Assembly (NCBI GenBank): GCA_963701015.1
Contig: OY969556.1
Location: 1,612,001-1,676,000 of the forward strand
Length of the DNA: 64,000 nucleotides
Direction of reading: 5' to 3'
From: MFD09286-c1 sp963701015
Lineage (GTDB): Bacteria > Bacteroidota > Bacteroidia > Bacteroidales > DTGW01
This document shows positions 9,154 through 18,318 of this stretch, in pieces. The position numbers and the translations under genes were made by a program. How positions within the stretch are numbered: position 1 is the stretch's first letter; every line of letters begins with the position of its first letter. Under the pieces are notes generated by a model, which was not told the DNA's origin, did no database searches, and saw only the letters and a program-made list of their open reading frames with translations.

Positions 9154-10353
9154 TTATCTAACCAAAAGTGAACTGTCACCATAGCTCAAAAACCTGAATT
9201 CATTTTCGAGGGCATAGTTGTAGATATTTTGCCAATTTTCAGTTCCAACAAACGCTGCAATTAACAGCAACAATGTACTTTTAGGTTGATGGAAATTTGT
9301 TATCAATTTTTGTACACTTTTAAATTCGTAACCAGGTGTAATCATTATTTGTGTTGAAGCTTTAAATTCTTCCAGATGATTTGTTTTACAATAATTAATG
9401 AGTGCTTTAATGGCATTATTAAAATTATATTTAGCAGAAATTTCATTTGCTTCCCATTGTTTTAATTGAAAAGGACTTTCAAGATTTTCTAAAATTTTTA
9501 CACCCATCCAATATAAACTTTCTAATGTTCGGAGCGAAGTTGTACCTACCGCAACAATATGGTATTCGAAATCAATTAAATGTTCGAGCAATTGTTTATT
9601 CACTTTAAAATGTTCGGTATGCATTGGATGCAAAAATGCGTTTTCATCTTTAACAGGTTTAAATGTTCCTGCACCAACATGAAGTGTTATATTTCCAGTT
9701 TGTATTTTTTTATCGCTAAGTTGGTTTAAAACAACTTTAGTAAAATGAAGTCCAGCTGTAGGAGCAGCAACAGAACCATTAAATTGTGAATAAATGGTTT
9801 GGTATCTTAATTTGTCAATGTTTTCACTGGAACGGTTTAAATAAGGAGGGATAGGAGTGAGGCCAATATTTTCAAGTATCTCACCAAAACTAAAATTTTC
9901 ATTCCAATTGAATTTTATTTCTTGCCATTCGCTTTGGTCCGATATTCTCTCTGCTTCAATAATAAATTTAGTACCATTGATGTTTGTAGTTAAGGATACT
10001 GTTCCTGTTTTCCATTTCTTCAAGTTTCCGACCAAGCATTTCCATGAACATGATCGGTGTTGTTGAAACGCTTGGTAATAATCTGAAGGGTTTAAAGGTT
10101 CAAGACAAAATATTTCAATTTCAGCCCCGGTGTTTTTATGAAATAATAATCGTGCCTGTATAACTTTTGTATTGTTAAACACAACTAAATCATTGCTATT
10201 CAAATGATTATAAATATTTTTGAATATATCTTCTGAAATTTTATTATCGCTGAACAATAAAAGTTTTGATAAATCGCGTTCCGGTAAAGGATATTTGGCA
10301 ATTTTATCATCGGGCAATTGATAATTATAATCCGAAATTGGCAGGTATTGCAT
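9154..10353 (-). CDS. queA: S-adenosylmethionine:tRNA ribosyltransferase-isomerase (QueA)
   Basis: Adds the ribosyl part of SAM to 7-aminomethyl-7-deazaguanine in tRNA during queuosine synthesis. Diagnostic stretches are YQLPDDKIAKYPLPERDLSK at the N-terminus, LVVFNNTKVIQARL, GLTPIPPYL, YQTIYSQFNGSVAAPTAGLH, ITLHVGAGTFKPV and NFHQPKSTLLLLIAAF near the C-terminus. The 399-residue length fits the Bacteroidota form, which is longer than the E. coli enzyme. The gene is divergent from the DUF2027-Smr gene, with a 48-bp shared upstream region. No queuosine riboswitch-like structure was seen. Confidence 0.95.
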   Translation of the reverse strand: MQYLPISDYNYQLPDDKIAKYPLPERDLSKLLLFSDNKISEDIFKNIYNHLNSNDLVVFNNTKVIQARLLFHKNTGAEIEIFCLEPLNPSDYYQAFQQHRSCSWKCLVGNLKKWKTGTVSLTTNINGTKFIIEAERISDQSEWQEIKFNWNENFSFGEILENIGLTPIPPYLNRSSENIDKLRYQTIYSQFNGSVAAPTAGLHFTKVVLNQLSDKKIQTGNITLHVGAGTFKPVKDENAFLHPMHTEHFKVNKQLLEHLIDFEYHIVAVGTTSLRTLESLYWMGVKILENLESPFQLKQWEANEISAKYNFNNAIKALINYCKTNHLEEFKASTQIMITPGYEFKSVQKLITNFHQPKSTLLLLIAAFVGTENWQNIYNYALENEFRFLSYGDSSLLVR

Positions 10354-10401
10354 AGTATTTTATATAATGGCTCAAAAATAATTAATTTTGCAGCTATTGA
10401 T

Positions 10402-11436
10402 ATGGATAAAATGGAGTTTAAAAAAGGGGATAAGGTTAAATTTTTGAATGAAGCCGGTGGTGGTGTAGTTTCAAAAGTTTTGGAAAATGGACAGGTTTTG
10501 GTGCAAATTGAAGATGGGTTTGAAATTCCGGTGATTGCTTCACAAATTTTTAAAACCGAATCATCAGGTTCAAAAGAAATTGTGAAAAATGAACAACAGT
10601 TTAGTAAACAGGTCTCGAATGAGCAGAAGGCAAAAATACCTGATAGTAATGCAAATGCTAATAAATCTGTTGTTATCAAAAAGAAATTGACTGCAAAACC
10701 ATATTTTGCAATTGTTCCTTTGACCGATAATTTCACTTCAGAAAAAGATATACAATTTGATTTGTTCCTTTTGAATGATGGCGGATTATATTTTTATTAT
10801 ACAGTTGCATTCGAAAAGTTTAATAATTGCGAATTAATTGAAAAAGGTGAACTTGAACCTGAAATGAAGGTTAAAATAGGAACTTTTGGCTTGCTGCAAT
10901 TATTATCCCTGGATGCTATTATTCTTGAGTTTTTAATTTACAACTTAAAGGAATACGAAAACAAGCAGCCAATTCATTATAGAATAAATATGAAATCTCT
11001 TTTTTTGAAGAGGGGAAATAATTATATAGAAAATGATTTTTTCTATGAACCAGCTTTAATATTTGATATTCAGAATGAATTTAAGAAAAATGAAATTATT
11101 GTTCCTGTGAAAGAAAAATTGACAATTGAAAAACCAATACCTAAAAATAATAATGATTTGGAAGAAGTTGATTTGCACATTGAAGAAATAATGGATGATT
11201 TTGCAAACCTTTCGAATGGTGAAATTATAAATATTCAATTGGCCCGGTTCACAACAGCGTTAGAAGGTGCTATTCATGTGAAAACCAAACGAATTGTATT
11301 TATTCATGGTGTTGGGAATGGCAAATTGAAATACGAATTGTGCAAAACATTGGATTCCAAATATCCCGATTTGAAGTACCAGGACGCATCGTATGCCGAA
11401 TATGGCTTTGGTGCAACAATGGTTTTAATTAGATAA
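10402..11436 (+). CDS. DUF2027 and Smr domain protein
   Basis: A 344-residue protein starting at the ATG at 10402 (MDKMEFKKGDKVKFLNEAGG); longer readings extend antisense into the queA start and lack conserved sequence. The N-terminus is the small beta-rich segment (KVKFLNEAGGGVVSKVLENG) seen in MutS2-like and DUF2027 proteins, the middle is the DUF2027 region, and the last ~85 residues are an Smr domain (EVDLHIEEIMDD near residue 255, then VFIHGVGNGKLKYEL). Smr domains act as nucleases or RNA-binding modules in MutS2-type proteins. This architecture is common in Bacteroidota; its cellular role is not known. It is followed directly by the RNase P RNA gene. Confidence 0.85.
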   Translation: MDKMEFKKGDKVKFLNEAGGGVVSKVLENGQVLVQIEDGFEIPVIASQIFKTESSGSKEIVKNEQQFSKQVSNEQKAKIPDSNANANKSVVIKKKLTAKPYFAIVPLTDNFTSEKDIQFDLFLLNDGGLYFYYTVAFEKFNNCELIEKGELEPEMKVKIGTFGLLQLLSLDAIILEFLIYNLKEYENKQPIHYRINMKSLFLKRGNNYIENDFFYEPALIFDIQNEFKKNEIIVPVKEKLTIEKPIPKNNNDLEEVDLHIEEIMDDFANLSNGEIINIQLARFTTALEGAIHVKTKRIVFIHGVGNGKLKYELCKTLDSKYPDLKYQDASYAEYGFGATMVLIR

Positions 11437-11472
11437 ATTTAAAGAATAACACTATAAACTTTTTAATAATTA

Positions 11473-11862
11473 ATGCGGGCCGTTTTGTCGCTTTGGCGCA
11501 AGTCAAAGAGGAAAGTCCGGGCAACATAGGACACCATGCTTCCTAACAGAAAGATACCTGAAAGGGTATAGTAGCGTAACAGAAAATGACCGCCAGAAAC
11601 CACTGGTTTTTGGTAAGGGTGAAAAGGTGGGGTAAAAGCCTACCGGTTCTGGTGGCAACATCGGAAGCCGTACGTCTCATGGGTTGTAAGGCCATGTAAA
11701 CCTTAATTCTGCTTGGCAGGGCAAAGTTGTCCGCTTTGTTTTTACTATTTGGTAAAAGTTTAGGAGGGTAGGCCGCTGGAGCTTAGTGGTGACATTAAGC
11801 CAAGATAAATGGCAAAGACCTGACTTCGGTCAGTTACAGAACCCGGCTTACAGGCCCGCTGA
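11473..11862 (+). ncRNA. rnpB: RNase P RNA component, bacterial class A
   Basis: The catalytic RNA that trims tRNA 5' ends. The P1 helix is GCGGGCC (11475-11481) pairing with GGCCCGC (11853-11859). Conserved core segments are present: GAGGAAAGTCCGGGC near 11508-11522, CAGAAAATGACCGCC near 11580, AGGGTGAAAAGGTGGGGTAA near 11616, and the closing ACAGAACCCGGCTTACAGGC just before the P1 3' strand. It lies 36 bp downstream of the DUF2027-Smr gene on the same strand and ends at a strong terminator. The ends are set from P1 and are accurate to a few bases. Confidence 0.95.
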
Positions 11863-11869
11863 TACTAAA

Positions 11870-11898
11870 AGCGCCGTTATATTTTCCGGCGCTTTTTA
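11870..11898 (+). terminator. Rho-independent terminator of rnpB
   Basis: The stem AGCGCCG (11870-11876) pairs with CGGCGCT (11887-11893), with a nine-base loop and a following T run. It sits directly after the RNase P RNA and touches the end of the convergent acetyltransferase gene (stop at 11896-11898). Confidence 0.85.
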
Positions 11899-12402
11899 TT
11901 TTAGTTCTTTTTGATAAACTACAACATCTAATATTTGATTGAACTTTTCACCAACATTTTTAAAATGGGCACATTTTGTGTATCCCATTTTTTCAAACAA
12001 TTTTATGCTTTCAACATTATTTCCTGAAATAACTGCTAAAAAATTTGTTATAACAGATTCTTTTGCAATGTTTTCCAAAAAATTAATTGAAACTTTACCA
12101 ATTCCTTTATTTGTAAACTCTGGTTTTAAGTAAATAGTAATTTCCGCAGTACGGTTATAGGCTTCACGTTTTTTAAAATAGCTGAAATAGCAATAACCAG
12201 CAAGCGTTTCGTCAAAATAAATCAGATATGTTTTATAAATAGGATGATCGGTAAAAATAAATTCTTTTAAATCTTTTAGTGAAACTGGTTCAGTATGAAA
12301 AGTAGCAGTTGAATGCAAAATATAATAATCGTAAATTTCCTTTACCAAAAGAAATTCTTCATCTTTCAAAGGTTGGAACCTGATATTTCGTTGAGAATTC
12401 AT
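11896..12402 (-). CDS. GNAT family N-acetyltransferase, PAT-like
   Basis: A 168-residue acetyltransferase. The layout resembles the phosphinothricin/amino-acid acetyltransferase branch: an IYDYYILHSTATFHTEPVS block near the start, GYCYFSYFKKREAYNRTAEI in the middle, and the acetyl-CoA binding segment EFTNKGIGKVSINFLENIA (Q/R-x-x-G-x-G/A type), followed by NVESIKLFEKMGY. The substrate cannot be told from sequence. It converges with rnpB and overlaps the tail of its terminator. Confidence 0.8.
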   Translation of the reverse strand: MNSQRNIRFQPLKDEEFLLVKEIYDYYILHSTATFHTEPVSLKDLKEFIFTDHPIYKTYLIYFDETLAGYCYFSYFKKREAYNRTAEITIYLKPEFTNKGIGKVSINFLENIAKESVITNFLAVISGNNVESIKLFEKMGYTKCAHFKNVGEKFNQILDVVVYQKELK

Positions 12403-12487
12403 TTTATAGCACTATAATCTTGTTATAAAGTTAACATTATATAAAAGAAAAAGCAACAGTAATTAAACAGATTATAAAAAATACAGG

Positions 12488-13006
12488 TTAAAATTCCCAT
12501 TGAATTATTTCGTCCAAAGGTTTTCGTAAAACTTTATGACGATCAATATCAGTATAATCTAAAGGATATGCCAATGGAATAATTGCAATGGGTTCAATAT
12601 AGGATTCAAGTTTAAGGATAGTACGGCATTTTGCAACATCAAAATTGCAAATCCAGCAGGTTGCAAGTCCCAGATCAGTAGCTTGAAGTGTAATATGGTC
12701 AATTGCAATTGCCAAATCTATATCGCTATAGTCTTTTTTATCTGACCTTATCCATGATTGCTTATGATCAGCACAGGCAACAATTATTACAAGTGCCTCT
12801 TTTAGCCATTCGCGATGATAAACTTCAGTTATTTTTTTTAAATTTTCAGTTTCCTTAATAACATAAAATAGCCACGGTTGCTTATTAGCTGCGGAAGGGG
12901 CAATTCTTGCTGCTTCTAAAACTTTCAGCAGTTTTTCTTCTTCAATGGGTTTGTTTGCATATTTACGTGAAGAATATCTGTTTTTAGCAATTTCTAAGAA
13001 TGTCAT
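12488..13006 (-). CDS. Nitroreductase family protein
   Basis: A 172-residue FMN-dependent oxidoreductase of the nitroreductase fold. The N-terminus RYSSRKYANKPIEEEKLLKV and ARIAPSAANKQPWLFYVI carry the FMN phosphate-binding pattern, and the segment DIDLAIAIDHITLQATDLGL with ATCWICNF is the usual second half. The natural substrate is unknown. Its start overlaps the kdsA stop as ATGA (13003-13006), so it is translationally coupled to kdsA. Confidence 0.88.
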   Translation of the reverse strand: MTFLEIAKNRYSSRKYANKPIEEEKLLKVLEAARIAPSAANKQPWLFYVIKETENLKKITEVYHREWLKEALVIIVACADHKQSWIRSDKKDYSDIDLAIAIDHITLQATDLGLATCWICNFDVAKCRTILKLESYIEPIAIIPLAYPLDYTDIDRHKVLRKPLDEIIQWEF

Positions 13007-13839
13007 TTATTAAAAGTGTTTATTGTTTTGCGAATTTCCACCAACTTAATTAATAAATCCTCTAATAAATCCAATCGAAGCATATTTGCACCATCTGATT
13101 TAGCAACCGCAGGATTAGGATGTGTTTCACAAAAAATACCATCAACTCCAATTGCAATTCCTGCGCGTGAAATAGTTTCAATTAATTCGGGTTTACCACC
13201 AGTGACTCCCGAAGATTGATTAGGTTGTTGTAATGAATGGGTTACATCCAAAACAACAGGCAAACCAGTCTTTTGCATTTCAACAATTCCCCTGTAATCA
13301 ACCACTAAATCCTGATAACCCAACATAGTACCACGTTCAGTAAGAATAACATTTTCATTTCCGGCATCAATAACTTTTTGCGCGGCATACTTCATTGATT
13401 CTGGAGCAACAAATTGCCCTTTTTTAATATTCACAACTCGTCCGGTTCTTGAAGCAGCAATAAGTAAATCAGTTTGCCGGCATAAAAACGCTGGGATTTG
13501 CAAAATATCAACAAATTGAGCTGTCATAAATGCCTCTTCTTCAGTATGGATATCGGTTACAACCGGTATTTCATATACTTCACCGATTGTTCTTAATATT
13601 TTAAGGGCTTTTTCATCGCCAATTCCTGTAAATGAATCAATTTTTTGTCTATTTGCTTTTCGGTATGAAGCTTTAAAAATATAGGGTATTTTTAGTTTAT
13701 CGGTTATTTCAATAATTTTTTCGGCTATTTCGAAAGGAGATTTTTCATCTTCAATAACACATGGCCCAGCCATTAAAAAAAAATTCCCGGAGTCTAAATA
13801 TTTAATATTTTCAATAGTTTTAAGTATCTCTTGTTTCAT
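13003..13839 (-). CDS. kdsA: 3-deoxy-8-phosphooctulonate synthase (KdsA)
   Basis: Condenses phosphoenolpyruvate with arabinose-5-phosphate to KDO-8-phosphate for lipopolysaccharide. Diagnostic motifs are LMAGPCVIEDE near residue 22, FKASYRKANRQ, the DIHTEEEA block, QIPAFLCRQTDLL, KKGQFVAPESM, ILTERGTMLGYQDLVVD and CETHPNPAVAKSDG. It is 278 residues, the normal length, and the presence of LPS synthesis fits a Gram-negative host. It is coupled to the downstream nitroreductase gene by a 4-bp overlap. Confidence 0.97.
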   Translation of the reverse strand: MKQEILKTIENIKYLDSGNFFLMAGPCVIEDEKSPFEIAEKIIEITDKLKIPYIFKASYRKANRQKIDSFTGIGDEKALKILRTIGEVYEIPVVTDIHTEEEAFMTAQFVDILQIPAFLCRQTDLLIAASRTGRVVNIKKGQFVAPESMKYAAQKVIDAGNENVILTERGTMLGYQDLVVDYRGIVEMQKTGLPVVLDVTHSLQQPNQSSGVTGGKPELIETISRAGIAIGVDGIFCETHPNPAVAKSDGANMLRLDLLEDLLIKLVEIRKTINTFNK

Positions 13840-13894
13840 TTTGTTATCTAGGTTTAGGTTTCAAATTTAAATAAAATTTTTAAACAGAATTAAA

Positions 13895-15193
13895 CTAATA
13901 ATCATACCTGTTTCTCCACTTATTTTGAAGGTTCTGCAAAATTTCTTTTTCTTTTTGATTATTTCCGGGTTCGTAAAATTTTTTATTTTTTATTTTTTCA
14001 GGAAGAAACTCCTGATCAACAAAATTTCCTTCATAACTATGGGCATATTTGTAATTTGCGCCATAACCAATATTTTTCATAAGTTTTGTAGGTGCATTAC
14101 GTAAATGAAGAGGAACTGGTAAATCACCTGTTTCATCAATGAAACCCATAGCATTATCAATGGCTTCAATGGATGAATTACTTTTTGGAGAAGTAGCCAG
14201 GTAAATAACTGTCTCGGACAAAATTATTCGGGCTTCTGGCATTCCAATAATATGAATTGCCTGGAAGCAATTGTTTGCCAGTAAAAGTGCATTTGGATTT
14301 GCCAGTCCAATATCTTCGGCTGCAAGGATTACCATCCGCCTGGCAATAAATTCAATATCTTCACCTCCTTTTAACATTCGGGCTAAATAGTAAATTGCAG
14401 CATTGGGATCGCTTCCTCTCATTGATTTAATGAAGGCTGAAATTATATCATAATGTTGTTCTCCATTTTTGTCATATAGGGCAATGTTTTTTTGTATTGT
14501 TTCTAATACTATTGCATTATCTATTTTTATTTTCTCATTTGAACCTGAAACAGATTCAAATTCACAGTTTATAACTATTTCAATTGCATTAAGCAATTTT
14601 CGTGCATCACCTCCCGATATTCTTAATAATGCATCATTTTCAACAATTTTTATCGGAAGTTTTTTTAAAATGAAATCATTTGCAATTGCATTATTCATTA
14701 TTTGAATAAGTTGTAATTCGTCAAGAGATTTTAAAATATAAACCTGGCAGCGCGATAAAAGCGGGGAGATAACTTCGAACGAAGGATTTTCGGTTGTTGC
14801 ACCTATTAACGTTATTATACCTTTTTCAACTGCGCCTAAAAGGCTATCTTGTTGCGATTTACTAAACCGGTGAATTTCGTCAATAAATAAAATTGGACTA
14901 CCAATATTAAATAATTGTTGGTTTTTAGCTTTTTCAATTGTTTCCCTAACATCCTTAACACCAGAATTTACGGCACTTAGCATGTAAAAAGGGCGTTTCA
15001 ATTGTTCAGCTAATAAGCTTGCAAGTGTAGTTTTTCCTACACCTGGTGGTCCCCAAAGAATCATCGATGGTATATGACCGGCATCTAAACTTTTTCGAAT
15101 GGCGCCTTTTTTACCAATTAAATGTTCCTGACCAATATATTCTTCAATTGACCTTGGCCTCATTCGTTCAGCCAATGGTTGACTCGATTGCAT
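13895..15193 (-). CDS. rarA: Replication-associated recombination protein A (RarA/MgsA)
   Basis: An AAA+ ATPase acting at stalled replication forks, related to clamp-loader subunits. PLAERMRPRSIEEYIGQEHL is the family start, the Walker A is GPPGVGKTTL, the Walker B is LFIDEIHRFSKSQQD, sensor 1 is GATTENPSFE, and the C-terminal part has ARMLKGGEDIEFIARRMVI and VPLHLRNAPTKLMK. The ATG at 15193 (432 aa) is preferred because the 11 codons before it have no family similarity. It is divergent from the Hpt gene across about 110 bp. Confidence 0.94.
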   Translation of the reverse strand: MQSSQPLAERMRPRSIEEYIGQEHLIGKKGAIRKSLDAGHIPSMILWGPPGVGKTTLASLLAEQLKRPFYMLSAVNSGVKDVRETIEKAKNQQLFNIGSPILFIDEIHRFSKSQQDSLLGAVEKGIITLIGATTENPSFEVISPLLSRCQVYILKSLDELQLIQIMNNAIANDFILKKLPIKIVENDALLRISGGDARKLLNAIEIVINCEFESVSGSNEKIKIDNAIVLETIQKNIALYDKNGEQHYDIISAFIKSMRGSDPNAAIYYLARMLKGGEDIEFIARRMVILAAEDIGLANPNALLLANNCFQAIHIIGMPEARIILSETVIYLATSPKSNSSIEAIDNAMGFIDETGDLPVPLHLRNAPTKLMKNIGYGANYKYAHSYEGNFVDQEFLPEKIKNKKFYEPGNNQKEKEILQNLQNKWRNRYDY

Positions 15194-15304
15194 TTTTCTA
15201 AAATTATAAAACAAAAATACGTTCAATAAAAAAATAAATAATCGAACTAGCGATTAATTTTCGTATTAGTTTAAATTTGTATTGGAATTAGGCAATTTTA
15301 AGAA

Positions 15305-15649
15305 ATGGCAAAGTTATATAATCTCGACTATTTGAATGAAATTTCAGAAGGGGATAAGGATTTTATCCTTGATATGTTGACTGAATTTGTAACCAATACT
15401 CCCGAAACAATTACTGAAATTGAAACACAAGTAGTTGCATTACAATGGGGCGAATTATATAAAACAGTTCATAAATTTGTAAGTACATTTGATTTTATTG
15501 GAGCAAAAGATGCAATAATTGAACTTCGAAAACTTGAAAATTTTGCAAAAACATCTTCAAATGTTGATCAAATTCCTAATTTAGTAGAAAAAATAAAATC
15601 ACTTTCAACAAAAGTAATTTTTGAAATAAAAACCGATTTTAAAATTTAA
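15305..15649 (+). CDS. Stand-alone histidine phosphotransfer (Hpt) domain protein
   Basis: A 114-residue, all-helical protein matching an Hpt domain: FILDMLTEFVTNTPETITEI, then the phospho-acceptor helix LYKTVHKFVSTFDFIGA with the histidine near residue 58, where families usually have AHKLKSS. It is probably a phosphorelay intermediate. The receiver-only gene starts 11 bp downstream, which suggests a two-protein relay module; no histidine kinase lies nearby. A TAnnTTTG-type -7 box (TAAATTTG) lies at 15272-15279, with no clear -33 element. Confidence 0.8.
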   Translation: MAKLYNLDYLNEISEGDKDFILDMLTEFVTNTPETITEIETQVVALQWGELYKTVHKFVSTFDFIGAKDAIIELRKLENFAKTSSNVDQIPNLVEKIKSLSTKVIFEIKTDFKI

Positions 15650-15660
15650 TTATTACAAAA

Positions 15661-16026
15661 ATGAAAGTACTTATAGTAGAAGACGATAGCATGACTCGTA
15701 AAGCACTTGAGCATAAAATGAAGCTTGACAATTACGAGGTTTTATCTGCCGATGATGGAAATAAAGGCGCTGAAATCTTGAAAAAAGATAAAATAGATAT
15801 TTTACTTACTGATTTACATATGCCTGGCTATAGTGGTCTGGATCTGATTAAATTCGTAAGGAATGAATTGAAACTTACCATACCAATTATTATGATTACA
15901 AGAGTTGGATTAGAAGAAACAGTCTTAAATGCTTTCGAACTTGGTGCAGACGATTATATTACCAAGCCTTTTAGTCCGGATGAACTTTCACTTAGAATTA
16001 AAAAAGCATTACTCAGGGCAAAATAG
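15661..16026 (+). CDS. Single-domain response regulator
   Basis: A 121-residue receiver domain with no output domain. Acidic pocket residues lie in IVEDDS near residue 7, the phospho-acceptor aspartate is in LLTDLHMPG near residue 52, the switch threonine is in MITRVG and the lysine is in YITKPF. It resembles CheY-like or phosphorelay receivers. The position directly after the Hpt gene argues that the two exchange phosphate. The output is unknown. Confidence 0.9.
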   Translation: MKVLIVEDDSMTRKALEHKMKLDNYEVLSADDGNKGAEILKKDKIDILLTDLHMPGYSGLDLIKFVRNELKLTIPIIMITRVGLEETVLNAFELGADDYITKPFSPDELSLRIKKALLRAK

Positions 16027-16235
16027 GATAGCTTACTTATTAATAAGTTAATAAACATAAATTATGTATTTAACATAATATTAATTATAGGACATTTATA
16101 TTAAATAAAAAATGGATAACTTTAATTAATAATAGTTTAGAAATATTTAAAAAAAAATAAAAATATTTTTCTTCAAATATTCAACGTTTACAATGAATAA
16201 TGTATTATTGCAGAAAAATTGATTGCTTTTAAAAT

Positions 16236-16547
16236 ATGGGAAAAGTTAATAAAGTAATAAACTTCCAAAACCTTTCGGCAGAACAGCTTGATTTGCTTCA
16301 TAAAAAATATCCGGACGGTTATCAGAACCATGTAATTAAAGTTACAACCCCAAAAAATGAAAGTTTTTATGGTGTTACTTTAGATACTCCCGAAGTTAGC
16401 TATTTAATTAAAGTCCCTGTAAAAATTGATTCCAATCCGGATGAAATTGATGAAAAGGATTTTAGCGATGATGAAAATATCACTCCAGATGAAAACTTTG
16501 GAGACGAATCGGATGATATTGAAAATGTTGCTGACGAAGAAAGTTAA
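16236..16547 (+). CDS. Small conserved hypothetical protein with acidic tail
   Basis: A 103-residue protein of unknown function. The first ~65 residues look structured (KVINFQNLSAEQLDLLHKKY, FYGVTLDTPEVSYLIKVPVK) and the last ~35 are strongly acidic (many D and E). I recall similar short proteins in other Bacteroidota, but no function is known to me. It stands alone, 209 bp after the receiver gene in a very AT-rich stretch, and is followed by a clean terminator shared with the convergent arfB gene. The acidic tail suggests binding to a basic partner such as a ribosomal or DNA-binding protein; this is inference. Confidence 0.7.
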   Translation: MGKVNKVINFQNLSAEQLDLLHKKYPDGYQNHVIKVTTPKNESFYGVTLDTPEVSYLIKVPVKIDSNPDEIDEKDFSDDENITPDENFGDESDDIENVADEES

Positions 16548-16563
16548 AATACATATATCATGA

Positions 16564-16586
16564 AACCCGGTTTATCCGGGTTTTTT
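16564..16586 (+). terminator. Bidirectional terminator
   Basis: AACCCGG (16564-16570) pairs with CCGGGTT (16576-16582) around a TTTAT loop, followed by T residues. It lies between the acidic-tail gene and the convergent arfB gene, whose stop is at 16585. Confidence 0.85.
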
Positions 16587-17025
16587 ATTCTAAGTCAAAT
16601 TTTGGTGGCTTTCTTATTTTTTTTTGTTTAGAAATCTGAAGTTTATCTTTTAAACGTTTTTCTATCGATTTATTATTAGGATTTGTTTTTATTCTTACTG
16701 TAAAAGGCTCAATATTTTTATTAATTAAATTTAAAAACTTTTTAATTACCAATTGTTTATTTAAATATTGTGATCGTTCTTTTGACGATGTTAAATGAAT
16801 TTCGTTATTTTTTGTCAGTCTGGTTTTTAATCGTTTTTTAAGTTCATTTATTATTTCAAAAGGAATTACTGTTGATTCTAATAAATTAAAAGTTAAAATA
16901 ACTTTACTTGCAACTTTGTTAACATTTTGTCCACCTTTTCCTGAACTATGAACTGCTTTTAATGTAATTTCACTTAATAATTGATCAATTTCAATATTGA
17001 ATTTTATTAAATTTTCGTATTTCAT
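16585..17025 (-). CDS. arfB: Peptidyl-tRNA hydrolase ArfB (YaeJ-type ribosome rescue)
   Basis: Releases nascent peptides from stalled ribosomes. A release-factor-type core with the catalytic GGQ in VHSSGKGGQNVNKVASKVIL near residues 25-45, and a basic C-terminal tail (KRLKDKLQISKQKK) that in the family enters the empty mRNA channel. At 146 residues it has the usual ArfB length, much shorter than RF1/RF2. Confidence 0.92.
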   Translation of the reverse strand: MKYENLIKFNIEIDQLLSEITLKAVHSSGKGGQNVNKVASKVILTFNLLESTVIPFEIINELKKRLKTRLTKNNEIHLTSSKERSQYLNKQLVIKKFLNLINKNIEPFTVRIKTNPNNKSIEKRLKDKLQISKQKKIRKPPKFDLE

Positions 17026-17045
17026 TAATTTATAAGTTTTTGAAT

Positions 17046-18311
17046 ATGATTATAATAAGCATTCTGTATTTATTAAGGCTTAAAGTTTTTTGGATATTCA
17101 TTATAATTCTATTTTCATTAATTATCTTTGATGTATTCAGCTATTTTGGAATTCGAAAGCTATTTAAGTTTAAAAATAACATATTTCAAAAACTTTTCGA
17201 ATCAACATTTTTTTTAAGTTCAATATTCTTTTATGCCATTATTTTTTGGGCATTCTACATTCATAAATGGCAAAAAAATCCATATGAATTAGTTCGAATA
17301 TTTAATAATTCAGGAATTATAGTAACAATTTATCTTTCGAAATTCATATTCGTAACTTCTTTCATTATTCAAATTGCATTTAATACTTTACTTAAACGCA
17401 AGTTTACTATTGTAAATAAATTAGTTAATAAAAGAAAAATAATTTTAATAGCTGGCCTAATATTTTCGATATTAACTTTCTTGCTCTTATTCTTTGGGAT
17501 ATTATATGGACGATTTTCGTATCATATTACTTATCATGAACTAAGCTTTAAATCGTTGCCAAAATCTTTCAATGGACTAAAAATTGTACAAATTTCTGAT
17601 TTTCATCTTGGATCAATGCCAAATCATGAAAATCAAATTCGGAAATTGGTAAGAATCATAAATTCTGAAAAACCTGATATTATTATTTTTACAGGAGATA
17701 TGGTTAATAGTATTTCATCGGAGGTCAAGCCTTTTATTCCTGAACTAAAACATTTAAAATCGAAATATGGAAATTATGCAATATTGGGAAACCACGATTA
17801 TGGAGATTATTATTTTTGGAAAAATAAAGAAGCTCAGAATATTGATCACAAAAGACTTCTGGATAACATTAAAGCATCAGGATTTATTTTGTTGTTAAAT
17901 GAAAACAAAATTATTACATCACGAAAAGACACTATTTTTATTGCAGGAATTGAAAATTGGGGTAAAAAACCTTATAGGGAATTAGGCGATTTATCGCTTG
18001 CATTAAAAGGTATTGAAAAAAATAATTTTGTCATGCTACTCTCCCACGATCCTGAATTTTGGGATGAATTTGTTAAGAATAAAAATCTTGTAAATATTAC
18101 ATTTTCTGGACATACACATGGAGTACGTTTTGGTTTTAAAATTGGAAAATTTGAATTTAACCCATTTAATCTGCCTTTCAAATATACCAGTGGATTATAT
18201 GGCTCGGGTAATGAATATTTATATGTAAACAAAGGGCTTGGAGGTTCTATTTATCCCGGAAGGGCAATAATCAGGCCTGAAATAAGCGTTATTGTATTAA
18301 AATCGGAATAA
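17046..18311 (+). CDS. Membrane-anchored metallophosphoesterase
   Basis: About 421 residues from the ATG at 17046 (a TTG lies two codons earlier). Four hydrophobic segments fill residues 1-155. The calcineurin-like phosphoesterase domain follows, with all metal-binding blocks present: QISDFHLGSMPN, FTGDMVNS, LGNHDYGD, LSHDPEFW and SGHTHGVRFG. Membrane YaeI/YkuE-type homologues act on lipid pyrophosphates or cell-envelope phosphoesters; the substrate here is undetermined. The gene starts 20 bp from the divergent arfB start and converges with the thioesterase gene. Confidence 0.88.
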   Translation: MIIISILYLLRLKVFWIFIIILFSLIIFDVFSYFGIRKLFKFKNNIFQKLFESTFFLSSIFFYAIIFWAFYIHKWQKNPYELVRIFNNSGIIVTIYLSKFIFVTSFIIQIAFNTLLKRKFTIVNKLVNKRKIILIAGLIFSILTFLLLFFGILYGRFSYHITYHELSFKSLPKSFNGLKIVQISDFHLGSMPNHENQIRKLVRIINSEKPDIIIFTGDMVNSISSEVKPFIPELKHLKSKYGNYAILGNHDYGDYYFWKNKEAQNIDHKRLLDNIKASGFILLLNENKIITSRKDTIFIAGIENWGKKPYRELGDLSLALKGIEKNNFVMLLSHDPEFWDEFVKNKNLVNITFSGHTHGVRFGFKIGKFEFNPFNLPFKYTSGLYGSGNEYLYVNKGLGGSIYPGRAIIRPEISVIVLKSE

Positions 18312-18318
18312 TTGAATG

